Counted from the stretch's first letter, positions 1 through 8,752 are shown. The stretch: DNA of 40,672 bases from Flavobacteriales bacterium (GCA_947462725.1 CANHPZ010000005.1:1-40672); one strand, 5' to 3'. Notes: generated from the sequence alone by a model not told the origin. Numbers and translations: made by a program.

Positions 1-56
1 TGCGTTTGCGCATGAAGCAGAGACGCGCTCAATAGAAACAACAAAAAGAATCGCAT
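1..56 (-). CDS. 5' end of a secreted protein gene running off the left edge (signal peptide MRFFLLFLLSASLLHAQT...)
   Basis: Reverse complement of 1-56 reads ATGCGATTCTTTTTGTTGTTTCTATTG..., a typical signal peptide ending HAQ. Too short for the ORF track. Confidence 0.6.
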   Translation of the reverse strand, partial: MRFFLLFLLSASLLHAQT

Positions 57-77
57 GCAGTGGATTTTCGTGCAATA

Positions 78-131
78 TAGGATTGTAGGGGCATCCCTAT
101 AATCCTATAATCCTGTTATCCTACAACCCTA
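78..131. repeat. Short-word degenerate repeat with inverted arms (TAGGATTGTAGG family), starting at the stop codon of the 129..500 gene
   Basis: Plus: TAGGATTGTAGGGG at 78; minus from 131: TAGGGTTGTAGGATAACAGGATTATAGGATTATAGGG. Confidence 0.7.
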
Positions 132-500
132 GGAAAAATACCGGACAATGGCTTTGCGCACCAACAGCTCTTGCTCGACCGGAGCCAGATTAGGCAGCTC
201 GCCATTGCGTTCGAAGTGCGGCCAGCCTTCCTCATCACGACCGATGAAGGTGTAGTAACCATAAGGCATGAGGAGAGAACAAATACCGACGTGCATAAGC
301 TCCACCTTCTGGTCCTTCTTAAACTTCTGATAATCCTGTCCTAATTCTTGTACGCCAATCATGAAAAGAATAGCGGCATAATCCAACTTCTCTCCGTATG
401 CCGCTGAGATGCGACTAACGGTTTCATTCCAAGTCTTTTCAAATACATAATCCATGATAAGTCCAATATTGTTGCGCAAATGTTCCGAAAAATCAGACAA
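129..500 (-). CDS. Conserved hypothetical protein (123 aa)
   Basis: Full ORF with plausible globular composition and no signal peptide. Confidence 0.75.
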   Translation of the reverse strand: MSDFSEHLRNNIGLIMDYVFEKTWNETVSRISAAYGEKLDYAAILFMIGVQELGQDYQKFKKDQKVELMHVGICSLLMPYGYYTFIGRDEEGWPHFERNGELPNLAPVEQELLVRKAIVRYFS

Positions 501-550
501 CCTTTGACGTTGCGTCCGTCTTATTTTTAAGTATATTCGCGCTGCCTAAC

Positions 551-1321
551 ATGTTTCGACTAAATTGTATGATTCAAATTCTTAGAATTGTCTGTCTTGT
601 AACGTTTTCGATGCTCACACAATGTGCTGCAGGACAGGTGCGTCGCGATTCATTAGACTTCCAGCACCGCAAGACTTCAGACATTAATGTAGCACGTTTC
701 GTCAGGGAAATTACCACTATCAATGACAGCTCCTACCAGGTTACAGTAAATTACCTTACAGGTGAATCTTTTATGACAGGTCTTTATCTCGATAAGGATC
801 TGGATGTGGCTCATGGTAATTTCGTTTACTTCTATGCCAACGGATACAAAGAATCGGAGGGCCGATTCAAAAATGGCTACAAAGTAGGCACATGGCAGCG
901 TTGGAATTTCGAAGGAAAACCAAAACCCGACCGCTTCTATCCCGATGAAGATTTCGTAAAAACAAATCGCACATCGAAGCCAGCCAAATTCCCGGGTGGC
1001 ATGGCTGCTCTGCAAGCGTTGGTTACCGACTCTCTTATCTATCCTGAAGAAGCAAAAAACAACAAAATTGAAGGAACCGTCTATGTAACATTTACCATTG
1101 ACGCAACCGGAGAAGTAAGCCAACCGCAAATTACAGACGGCGTTCATCAACTTCTCGACGAGGAGGCATTGCGATTTGTGTCATCGTTACCAACTTGGAT
1201 GCCTGCCGCGAAAAACGGCCTACCGGTTGACTCCAACTACATCATGCCGATAACATTTGATCTTGGTGGAAATGATGAATCCCAAGACTCTTCCGCACCC
1301 AATAAAGGAACATCAAACTAA
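551..1321 (+). CDS. Secreted protein with MORN-like segment and C-terminal TonB domain
   Basis: Signal peptide; GNFVYFYANGYKESEGRFKNGYKVGTWQRWNFEG resembles MORN/YwqK-type repeats; PAKFPGGMAALQALVTDSLIYPEEAKNNKIEGTVYVTFTIDATGEVSQPQI matches the TonB C-terminal pattern. Confidence 0.85.
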   Translation: MFRLNCMIQILRIVCLVTFSMLTQCAAGQVRRDSLDFQHRKTSDINVARFVREITTINDSSYQVTVNYLTGESFMTGLYLDKDLDVAHGNFVYFYANGYKESEGRFKNGYKVGTWQRWNFEGKPKPDRFYPDEDFVKTNRTSKPAKFPGGMAALQALVTDSLIYPEEAKNNKIEGTVYVTFTIDATGEVSQPQITDGVHQLLDEEALRFVSSLPTWMPAAKNGLPVDSNYIMPITFDLGGNDESQDSSAPNKGTSN

Positions 1322-1369
1322 TGGAGTGCCTCCTGCATTAGGACCACTCGACTTGTATTACTCTTGATT

Positions 1370-1408
1370 AAAAAAAGCGTCGCTGTCTTAACCAGGCGGC
1401 GTTTTTTG
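1370..1408 (+). terminator. Rho-independent-type terminator after the TonB-domain gene
   Basis: AAAAAAGCGTCGC-loop-GCGGCGTTTTTT imperfect stem followed by a T tract. Confidence 0.65.
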
Positions 1409-1701
1409 TTTATTGACGAAGGGCCGGCCAAGGGCGGGGGATGAAGTGAGCCCGTGCCTGGATGTTATCTTGAAAATGGTGAAGAGCGATGAGGGGACTC
1501 GGCACTGTCTTTTAGTTTTCCTTAATCAGCATTGAACATCGAATTGGTTTCTCAATTATTGATACAACCATTTAGATTTAAACTAGAAAAGGGAAAAAAG
1601 TCTGCGTTCCTTTCTCCTTTGTGATAAAACTTCTAAATCACAAACGCCCCAGGCACATCAAAAATTTCAATAACCACCGCGCCATTCGTAATCTGTATTC
1701 A

Positions 1702-1733
1702 AGAAAAAGGCTCCCGGTTTCCCAAGAGCCTTT
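1702..1733 (-). terminator. Terminator downstream of tRNA-Pro
   Basis: AAAGGCTC...GAGCCTTT stem; T-rich on the minus strand. Confidence 0.65.
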
Positions 1734-1743
1734 CACAATTTCG

Positions 1744-1816
1744 TCGGGATGACACGACTCGAACGTGCGACCACACGCCCCCCAGACGTGTACTCTACCA
1801 ACTGAGCTACATCCCG
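1744..1816 (-). tRNA. tRNA-Pro (anticodon GGG)
   Basis: Minus strand folds as CGGGATG TA GCTC-AGTTGGTA-GAGT A CACGT-CTGGGGG-GCGTG TGGTC GCACG-TTCGAGT-CGTGT CATCCCG A; 73 nt; no encoded CCA. Confidence 0.92.
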
Positions 1817-1895
1817 ATAAACTTAAAATCGAAGGCCTCTGCCTTCTTCGAGGGCGCGAAAATAACATAGCCAACCGCCTTAGCCAAAAAAAACG

Positions 1896-1944
1896 CCTCG
1901 ACTGCGCTCGGCAACCTTCAACTTTCAACTTTCAACCTTCAACC
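1896..1944. repeat. REP-like word CCTCGACTGCGCTCGGC followed by 7-bp tandem repeat (minus strand GTTGAAR)
   Basis: 1896-1912 matches the 4443-4557 repeat family in reverse complement; 1912-1944 reads CAACCTTCAACTTTCAACTTTCAACCTTCAACC, period 7. Confidence 0.75.
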
Positions 1945-1998
1945 AAACTACGAAGAGCCAGGCTCTGCTGTCCGTTAGAGAGCTGCCAGGGGTGGGGC

Positions 1999-2029
1999 AA
2001 AAAAAAGCCCCCGCAACTGCAGAGGCTTT
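1999..2029 (-). terminator. Probable terminator of the 2050..2445 gene
   Basis: Minus strand GAAAGCCTCTGCAGTTGCGGGGGCTTTTTTTT: partial stem plus T tract. Confidence 0.55.
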
Positions 2030-2049
2030 CAATTATTCTCGGTGATCTT

Positions 2050-2436
2050 TTATTCAATAATCACAGTCTCATCATTGGTCTTCATCTCCTCAATCTTGAT
2101 GATGCCCTCACCGGCTAAAGAACCCTTCGAGGCCTCAATATCCAATACGGCAAAACCAGCCTGACCTTCTTTGTAATAGTCGCTGAAATCGAAACTCACC
2201 TTGCCGGTTCCGTTGGTAACCTGGGTAGTGTCGAATCGCAATTCATTAGTCGGTGGCGGAGTTTCTGATGACACGGCATACAAGCGAACCGATGCGCCGG
2301 GAACGGCTTCACCATCGGCATTCACCACGGAAATGGTTGCAATGGTTTGCTGGTCTTTCTTGCATCCGTTCAATACCGCACCAACACACAACAACAGTGC
2401 TGTTCCGAAAATGAAGTGTACTTTTTTAGTAGTCAT
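2050..2436 (-). CDS. Putative lipoprotein, hypothetical
   Basis: MTTKKVHFIFGTALLLCVGAVLNGCKKD lipobox; start taken at the second Met (ORF opens at 2445); Ig-like/carboxypeptidase-regulatory-like body. Confidence 0.75.
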   Translation of the reverse strand: MTTKKVHFIFGTALLLCVGAVLNGCKKDQQTIATISVVNADGEAVPGASVRLYAVSSETPPPTNELRFDTTQVTNGTGKVSFDFSDYYKEGQAGFAVLDIEASKGSLAGEGIIKIEEMKTNDETVIIE

Positions 2437-2585
2437 AGCACGCAAATTTAATCAAAGCAAAGAAAGTAAAACACATCTATTATCCAACGCTGTTTTATTA
2501 TGATTCTATCACCACCGTGTTCATAATGGATACGCATCCGTTGGAGCTTTTGTGTATTACCTTCGGGCCCTTCATTTCAGAACCC

Positions 2586-3380
2586 ATGAAAAGACTACAC
2601 ATTGCCCTACTGGGTTGCGCTGCATTCACTATTTTCTGCAACGCATCAGGCTGCAAAAGCAAGAGCGAAACGCCTAGCACCGCCGCAACCTCAACGACGA
2701 CTCCCGCAGAGCCTTCCCAACCGGTGGCGGAAACCCCAACCGAAAGCGCCAGTCCGACCAATGGCGCCGGCCCACTGGTAAAAGTGCACACGCGTTTTGG
2801 CGACATGACGGTGATGCTCTACAACGAGACTCCCAAGCACCGCGACAATTTCCTCAAGCTGGTCAATGAAAAATACTATGACAATTTGCTATTCCACCGC
2901 TGCATTCCAGGCTTCATGATTCAAGGCGGTGATCCGCAAAGCCGCGGTGCCGCACAAGGTCAAATGCTTGGTGGCGGAGGCCCTGATTACAAGGTGCCTG
3001 CAGAATTCAACCCCAACCTCATCCATAAGAAAGGCGCACTCTGCGCTGCACGTCAAGGCGATCAGGTAAACCCAAAGAAAGAATCCAGTGGCAGCCAGTT
3101 CTACATCGTGCAAGGCCAACCGCTAACTGACATGCAACTGGGTCAAGTCGAAATGAACATCGGCCGCATGCATCCGGGCTTCAAATACACCGATGCTCAA
3201 AAGCAGCTCTATAAAACAGTTGGCGGAACCGCACAACTCGATATGGAATACACCGTATTCGGTGAGGTTGTAGAAGGCTTTGCGGTAATAGATAGCATCA
3301 ACAGTCAAAAAACCATGCGCGATCGTCCACTCAAGGACATCACGATGACCATGGAAGTGGTTAAAAAATCAGGCAAATAA
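2586..3380 (+). CDS. Cyclophilin-type peptidyl-prolyl cis-trans isomerase, lipoprotein
   Basis: VKVHTRFGDMTVMLYNETPKHRDNFLKLV, FHRCIPGFMIQGGDP and GSQFYIVQG motifs; MKRLHIALLGCAAFTIFCNASGC signal favours the internal start at 2586. Confidence 0.9.
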   Translation: MKRLHIALLGCAAFTIFCNASGCKSKSETPSTAATSTTTPAEPSQPVAETPTESASPTNGAGPLVKVHTRFGDMTVMLYNETPKHRDNFLKLVNEKYYDNLLFHRCIPGFMIQGGDPQSRGAAQGQMLGGGGPDYKVPAEFNPNLIHKKGALCAARQGDQVNPKKESSGSQFYIVQGQPLTDMQLGQVEMNIGRMHPGFKYTDAQKQLYKTVGGTAQLDMEYTVFGEVVEGFAVIDSINSQKTMRDRPLKDITMTMEVVKKSGK

Positions 3381-4405
3381 TGCAAGACCTCATCAACCAA
3401 CACCTGGCTGCCATTGCTGCACATGCAGCCTCAACGCCCGATGAGGTGGAGCAATTCCGCATCAAATACCTCGGACGTAAAGGTATCCTCAACGATTTAT
3501 TCGAAGCGTTCAAAGTAGTTCCGGGCGATCAGAAAAAATTACTCGGACAGGAACTCAACAAGTTGAAAAACGCGGTGCAGGAAAAACTCGATGCCATGCA
3601 AAGCGCATCGTCTGCGAGCACGCGCAACACGGAAGCATTTGACCTCAGTCGGCCCACCGGCACGGTGCCGCTAGGTACTCGCCACCCGCTGGCCATCGTG
3701 CGCCGCGAGATTTTGGACATCTTCTCACGGATGGGTTTCACCGTGGCTGATGGCCCTGAAATCGAAGACGATTGGCATGTATTCTCCGGTCTCAATTTTC
3801 CGCCAGAGCACCCAGCGCGCGATATGCAAGACACGTTCTTCATTCACAAGCCTGAGCAAGAAGGAGAAAAGGAAATGGTGTTGCGTACTCATACGAGCAG
3901 TGTGCAAGTGCGCGCCATGGAAAATCAAAAGCCGCCCATCCGCATTGTGATGCCCGGCCGCGTGTACCGCAACGAAGCCGTGAGCTCACGCGCCCACTGT
4001 CAGTTCCACCAAATCGAAGGATTGTATATCGATGAAGGTGTTTCGTTTGCTGATATGAAGCAAACACTACAATACTTCACACAAGAATTTTTCGGCAAAG
4101 CGAAAATTCGCTTGCGCCCTTCTTACTTCCCATTCACCGAGCCCAGCGCCGAAATGGATGTGTATTGGGGTCTCAATAGCGAAGCCGATTACCGCATCAC
4201 GAAAGGAACGGGCTGGCTCGAAATCATGGGCTGCGGCATGGTGGATCCCGCCGTGCTTAGCGCCAGCGGTATCGACCCCGAACGCTACAGCGGTTTCGCA
4301 TTTGGAATGGGTATAGAACGCATAACTATGCTGCGCTACCAAGTAGACGACCTCCGCATGTTTTTCGAAAACGATGTGAGGTTCTTGCGTCAGTTCCAAG
4401 GCTGA
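3380..4405 (+). CDS. pheS: Phenylalanine--tRNA ligase alpha subunit
   Basis: Full-length class II aaRS with GRVYRNEAVSSRAHCQFHQIEGL and GFAFGMGIERITMLRY; overlaps the upstream stop as TAATG. Confidence 0.97.
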   Translation: MQDLINQHLAAIAAHAASTPDEVEQFRIKYLGRKGILNDLFEAFKVVPGDQKKLLGQELNKLKNAVQEKLDAMQSASSASTRNTEAFDLSRPTGTVPLGTRHPLAIVRREILDIFSRMGFTVADGPEIEDDWHVFSGLNFPPEHPARDMQDTFFIHKPEQEGEKEMVLRTHTSSVQVRAMENQKPPIRIVMPGRVYRNEAVSSRAHCQFHQIEGLYIDEGVSFADMKQTLQYFTQEFFGKAKIRLRPSYFPFTEPSAEMDVYWGLNSEADYRITKGTGWLEIMGCGMVDPAVLSASGIDPERYSGFAFGMGIERITMLRYQVDDLRMFFENDVRFLRQFQG

Positions 4406-4442
4406 CCCCTCAGCCCTCGGCTTCGCTCGGCCACCAGCCGGT

Positions 4443-4557
4443 GCCCGAGCGCAGTCGAGAGCGTTGCCCGAGCGTAGTCGAGCGTGGTGCTCGAGCGCAG
4501 TCGAGCGTGGTGCCCGAGCGCAGTCGAGCGTGGTGCCCGAGCGCAGTCGAGGGCGAG
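4443..4557 (+). repeat. Five tandem copies of a 23-bp repeat, consensus GCCCGAGCGCAGTCGAGCGTGGT
   Basis: Unit starts at 4443, 4466, 4489, 4512 and 4535; a further partial copy follows, and an inverted word CTTCGCTCGG lies just upstream. Confidence 0.92.
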
Positions 4558-4605
4558 CGGAGTCGAAGATGCTTATTGTAAACTTTACAATTTCTCAATT
4601 TCCTG

Positions 4606-4635
4606 ATTGTCGAACACACGTCAGGACTATATTTG
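4606..4635 (+). promoter_or_regulatory. Candidate Bacteroidota-type promoter for pdhA
   Basis: ATTG-N18-TATATTTG, fitting the TAnnTTTG -7 element; ATG 19 nt downstream. Confidence 0.6.
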
Positions 4636-4654
4636 TGACCCTTAGAAAATCACT

Positions 4655-5692
4655 ATGGCAACAGACATCGCTACAGGTAAATCAGCAAGCGCCAAAACGG
4701 CTGCAATACGCTTCAACAAAGACACTTACATCAAGTGGTATCGTGAGATGCTTTTGATGCGTCGCTTCGAAGAGAAGTGCGGTCACTTATATATCCAACA
4801 AAAATTCGGTGGATTTTGTCACCTATACATCGGTCAGGAAGCAATTCTTTCCGGCATGATGGAGGCGATTCGTCCAAGTGACAAGGTCATCACTGCCTAC
4901 CGCGACCACGCGCATCCGCTGGTGATGGGCTCCGACCCGAAAAAAGTAATGGCTGAGCTCTACGGCAAGGCCACAGGTCTTTCGAAAGGAAAAGGCGGCT
5001 CCATGCACATGTTCGACAAAGAGCGCAATCTCTTTGGAGGCCATGGAATCGTTGGTGCTCAAATCCCGATGGGCGCCGGTATCGCCTTTGCCGACAAATA
5101 CAACGGCAACGACAACGTAACCCTCACCTTCTTTGGTGATGGTGCTGCACGTCAGGGAGCTTTGTTTGAAACCTTCAACATGGCGATGACCTGGAAACTT
5201 CCAGCAATCTTCATCATAGAAAATAATCAGTACGCGATGGGAACTTCCGTGGAGCGTACGTCCAACGTGACCGACCTTTCGCAACTGGGCGCATCGTTTT
5301 TGATGCCTTCAGAAACCGTGGATGGTATGCGTCCGGAAGCGGTATGCGAAGCCATTGAGCGTGCTGCAGATCGCGCACGCCGCGGTGACGGACCAACCTT
5401 GCTCGATATCAAAACATACCGATACAAAGGTCACTCGATGAGCGACCCACAGAAGTATCGCACCAAGGAAGAGGTGTCTGAATATCAAGAGCAAGACCCT
5501 ATCGAACACGTGCTTCGCATGATTCGCGAAAACAATTGGATGTCGGAAGCTGAAATTGAAGGCGTTGAAGCTGACATCAAGATCATTGTGGATGAATCAG
5601 TGAAGTATGCTGAAGAATCTCCACTTCCTGCTGCAGAAGAATTGTACAACGACGTCTACATGCAGCAAGACTATCCATACGTGAACGATTAA
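4655..5692 (+). CDS. pdhA: Pyruvate dehydrogenase E1 component subunit alpha
   Basis: ThPP-binding region GDGAARQGALFETFNMAMTWKLPAIFIIENNQYAMGT; RYKGHSMSDPQKYRTKEEV. Confidence 0.95.
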   Translation: MATDIATGKSASAKTAAIRFNKDTYIKWYREMLLMRRFEEKCGHLYIQQKFGGFCHLYIGQEAILSGMMEAIRPSDKVITAYRDHAHPLVMGSDPKKVMAELYGKATGLSKGKGGSMHMFDKERNLFGGHGIVGAQIPMGAGIAFADKYNGNDNVTLTFFGDGAARQGALFETFNMAMTWKLPAIFIIENNQYAMGTSVERTSNVTDLSQLGASFLMPSETVDGMRPEAVCEAIERAADRARRGDGPTLLDIKTYRYKGHSMSDPQKYRTKEEVSEYQEQDPIEHVLRMIRENNWMSEAEIEGVEADIKIIVDESVKYAEESPLPAAEELYNDVYMQQDYPYVND

Positions 5693-5722
5693 TTTTTTTT
5701 AAAACCGCAAGAGAAAAATACT

Positions 5723-6988
5723 ATGGCAGAAATAGTTCGCATGCCCAAGCTTAGTGATACCATGACAGAAGGTACAGTTGCTGCATGGCACAAAAAAGTT
5801 GGCGATAAAGTGAAGACCGGTGACTTGTTAGCCGAAATCGAAACCGACAAAGCCACCATGGAGTTTGAATCATTTCAGGATGGTGTGCTATTGCACATTG
5901 GCGTAGAGAAGGGCCAAACCACCAAGGTGGATTCAATACTCGCCATTTTGGGTAAAGAAGGTGAAGATGTGGCAGCCTTGATTGCTGCCGAAGCCAATGG
6001 TGCTCCAGCCGCGGCGGCGCCTGTTGCCTCGCCTGCTCCCAGTGCTAATCCTGCCCCTGCTTCCGTGGCCGCTCCTATTGCTGTTGCTGTAGCTGCTCCC
6101 GCAGGTGCTCCTGTATCCAACAACAATGGACGTTTGAAAGCGTCCCCTCTAGCCAAGAAAATTGCTGAAGAGAAAGGTATCGATATCGGAAGTGTAGCCG
6201 GTAGCGGCGACGGTGGACGCATTGTGCGTCGTGATGTAGAGAACTTTACGCCTGCTGCAAGCGGCGCAACTCCTACCTATGTGCCTGCTTTTGTTCCTGC
6301 AGGCACCGAGCGCTATACCGAAGAAAACGTTTCGCAAATGCGCAAAACCATTGCGCGTCGATTAGCAGAAAGCAAGTTCACTGCTCCGCACTTCTATCTC
6401 ACGATGGAAATTGACATGGAAAACGCCATGGCTGCGCGCAAAGCAATCAACGATAGCGGCATGGCTAAAGTGTCGTTCAACGATATGGTGGTAAAGGCCT
6501 GCGCTATGGCGCTTCGTCTTAACCCGAAGGTGAATTCATCATGGCGCGGAGAAACTATTCGCTACAACGAACACGTACACATCGGTGTAGCCGTGGCTGT
6601 AGAAGAAGGTCTGCTTGTGCCTGTGGTGCGTTTCGCTAATGAAAAAGGTTTGTCGCAAATTGGCGCTGAGGTTAAATCCTTTGCCGAAAAAGCGAAATCG
6701 AAAAAACTCCAACCATCCGACTGGGAAGGCAACACCTTCACCATTTCGAATCTCGGCATGTTTGGTATAGAAGAGTTCACAGCCATTATCAACCCACCGG
6801 ATGCTTGCATTCTCGCCGTTGGCGGAATCAAAGCTGTGCCTGTAGTAAAGAATGGTGCTGTTGTTCCGGGCAACGTAATGAAAGTAACCTTAAGCTGCGA
6901 TCACCGAGTGGTAGATGGTGCTTCAGGTGCTGCATTCCTCCAAACGCTGAAGTCGTATTTGGAGAATCCGGTGATGATGATTGTTTAG
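5723..6988 (+). CDS. pdhC: Pyruvate dehydrogenase E2, dihydrolipoamide acetyltransferase
   Basis: Single lipoyl domain (ETDKATMEFE), Ala/Pro linker, peripheral subunit-binding domain, catalytic DHRVVDGASGAAFL. Confidence 0.95.
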   Translation: MAEIVRMPKLSDTMTEGTVAAWHKKVGDKVKTGDLLAEIETDKATMEFESFQDGVLLHIGVEKGQTTKVDSILAILGKEGEDVAALIAAEANGAPAAAAPVASPAPSANPAPASVAAPIAVAVAAPAGAPVSNNNGRLKASPLAKKIAEEKGIDIGSVAGSGDGGRIVRRDVENFTPAASGATPTYVPAFVPAGTERYTEENVSQMRKTIARRLAESKFTAPHFYLTMEIDMENAMAARKAINDSGMAKVSFNDMVVKACAMALRLNPKVNSSWRGETIRYNEHVHIGVAVAVEEGLLVPVVRFANEKGLSQIGAEVKSFAEKAKSKKLQPSDWEGNTFTISNLGMFGIEEFTAIINPPDACILAVGGIKAVPVVKNGAVVPGNVMKVTLSCDHRVVDGASGAAFLQTLKSYLENPVMMIV

Positions 6989-7067
6989 GATTGTAGGGGT
7001 TAGGATTGTAGGATTGTAGGGCTGTAACACCATCTATAATCCTACAATCCTAACCCCTCTAATCCTA
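6986..7067. repeat. Stop-to-stop palindrome of 8-bp words (TAGGATTG) between convergent pdhC and dnaJ
   Basis: Arms 6986-7019 and 7034-7067 are 34 nt with 3 mismatches and a 14-nt loop; both arms start with the TAG stop of the flanking gene. Confidence 0.92.
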
Positions 7068-8168
7068 ATTGAACATTTCCTTCACCCGCTGAAAAAAGCT
7101 CTTATCTCTTGAGCCGGGTGCGGGCTTGAAATTGGCTGACTCGCGAAGCTTTTCCAACGCCTTCTTTTCTTCGTCATTGAGCTTTTGTGGTGTCCAAACA
7201 TTGATGTTCACCAGCAAATCGCCCTGACCGTAACCATTCACTTCTTTCAATCCTTTGCCTTTTAAACGCAGGATTTTTCCGCTTTGCGTGCCAGCCTCAA
7301 TCTTCACTTGGGCTTTGCTTTTCACCAAAGGAATTTCCACCGTTGCCCCTAGAGCAGCATCAGCAAAATTGATATAAAGGTCATAGTACAGGTTGATGCC
7401 ATCGCGCTTAAGCTCGGCATGCTCCTCTTCTTCGATTTGCACGAGCAAGTCACCCGGAATTCCGCCAAATGGTCCTGCATTTCCTTTTCCGGCAACGTTG
7501 AGCGTCATTCCCTCGCCTACGCCTGCAGGAATAGTGATTTCAATTAGTTCTTCTTCACGCTTCTGTCCATTTTCATCGGCATCCTTTGGTTTCGACTTCA
7601 CCGATTTCCCAACACCATGGCATTTGGGGCATGTTGAGGTCGTGGCCATTTGACCGAGAATAGTATTTGTAACGCGACGCACCTGCCCTTGCCCATTGCA
7701 CGTGGTGCACGTATCGAAGGTGACTTCCGATGCATTCACCAATTTGAACACTTTAATCTTCTTGGTGCAGCCATTGGCAATATCCTCCAAGTTCAACTTC
7801 ACTTTAATGCGAAGATTCGAACCCTTCACGCGACGCTGACCACCGCCACCACCGCCAAAACCTCCACCAAAAGCACCTCCGAAAATATCTCCGAAGTTGC
7901 TGAAGATGTCATCCATGTTCATGTGTCCACCACCAAATCCGCCTTGCGGACCTGCGTGACCAAACTGATCATATTGAGCGCGCTTTTGAGAATCACTGAG
8001 AACACCATAGGCATCAGCAGCCTCTTTGAATTTCTCTTCCGCAGCTTGATCACCGGGATTCTTATCCGGATGGTATTTCAACGCCATCTGGCGATAGGCC
8101 TTCTTGATCTCTGCTTCAGAAGCGCCTTTGGAAACTCCCAGTATATCGTAATAATCTCTTTTTGCCAT
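7065..8168 (-). CDS. dnaJ: Chaperone protein DnaJ
   Basis: J domain with HPD, Gly/Phe-rich linker, zinc motifs CTTCNGQGQ and [10 protein letters not shown]-terminal substrate-binding domain. Confidence 0.95.
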   Translation of the reverse strand: MAKRDYYDILGVSKGASEAEIKKAYRQMALKYHPDKNPGDQAAEEKFKEAADAYGVLSDSQKRAQYDQFGHAGPQGGFGGGHMNMDDIFSNFGDIFGGAFGGGFGGGGGGQRRVKGSNLRIKVKLNLEDIANGCTKKIKVFKLVNASEVTFDTCTTCNGQGQVRRVTNTILGQMATTSTCPKCHGVGKSVKSKPKDADENGQKREEELIEITIPAGVGEGMTLNVAGKGNAGPFGGIPGDLLVQIEEEEHAELKRDGINLYYDLYINFADAALGATVEIPLVKSKAQVKIEAGTQSGKILRLKGKGLKEVNGYGQGDLLVNINVWTPQKLNDEEKKALEKLRESANFKPAPGSRDKSFFQRVKEMFN

Positions 8169-8179
8169 GACCTAATGTA

Positions 8180-8752
8180 TTACTGACCGATCACTACTTT
8201 GGCGTAGCGCAGTACTTTTTCGTTGAGCAAATACCCCTTTTCAACTTCGTCAATCACCTTGCCCACCATGTCGCGAGTTGGAGCAGGAATCTGCGTAATC
8301 GCCTCATGAAAGTCGGTATCGAATGCTTTGCCTGTTGCATCCATAGGCTTCAGCCCTTTCGACTCGAGTTTTCTATAGAGTTTCTGATGAATGAGCACGA
8401 AGCCTTCGCGCACCACATCGATGTTATCTACCGCTGCATTGGCCTGCACTGCACGATCAAAATCATCAACAATGGGAATAAGCTCCTTCATCAATTCGCC
8501 GGAAGCAGATGCCAGATATTCCGATTTCTCCTTCATGCTGCGTTTGCGAAAATTATCGAATTCTGCATATAGTCGCAGGTATTTATCCTTCCAATCAGCA
8601 GCATCGTGCTGAGCTTGCGCGAGTGGATCCAATACGGCTTGCGGGGTTTCTATTTCAGGCTGACCCATATCAGGCTGATGCTCGTCGGTGAGCATGTGCT
8701 CTGCAGCTTCAGATTCAGGGGCTGTTCCGTTTTTATTTTCTTCGTTGTTCAT
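8180..8752 (-). CDS. grpE: Nucleotide exchange factor GrpE
   Basis: Coiled-coil then LRLYAEFDNFRKRSMKE...GYLLNEKVLRYAKVVIG; immediately upstream of dnaJ. Confidence 0.95.
   Translation of the reverse strand: MNNEENKNGTAPESEAAEHMLTDEHQPDMGQPEIETPQAVLDPLAQAQHDAADWKDKYLRLYAEFDNFRKRSMKEKSEYLASASGELMKELIPIVDDFDRAVQANAAVDNIDVVREGFVLIHQKLYRKLESKGLKPMDATGKAFDTDFHEAITQIPAPTRDMVGKVIDEVEKGYLLNEKVLRYAKVVIGQ

Noticed and set aside
677-1150. 157-aa minus-strand ORF
   Set aside because: Antisense to the TonB-domain gene, no recognisable family.
1638-2118. ORFs 1638..1928 (-) and 1765..2118 (+)
   Set aside because: They overlap the tRNA-Pro gene and low-complexity repeats; translations are not protein-like.
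4443-4557. Possible CRISPR array
   Set aside because: Units are contiguous 23-mers with no unique spacers, and no cas genes are nearby.
4410-4757. ORFs 4410..4619 (-) and 4464..4757 (+)
   Set aside because: Mostly translations of the 23-bp tandem repeat.
5875-6222. 115-aa minus-strand ORF
   Set aside because: Antisense of the Ala/Pro linker of pdhC.
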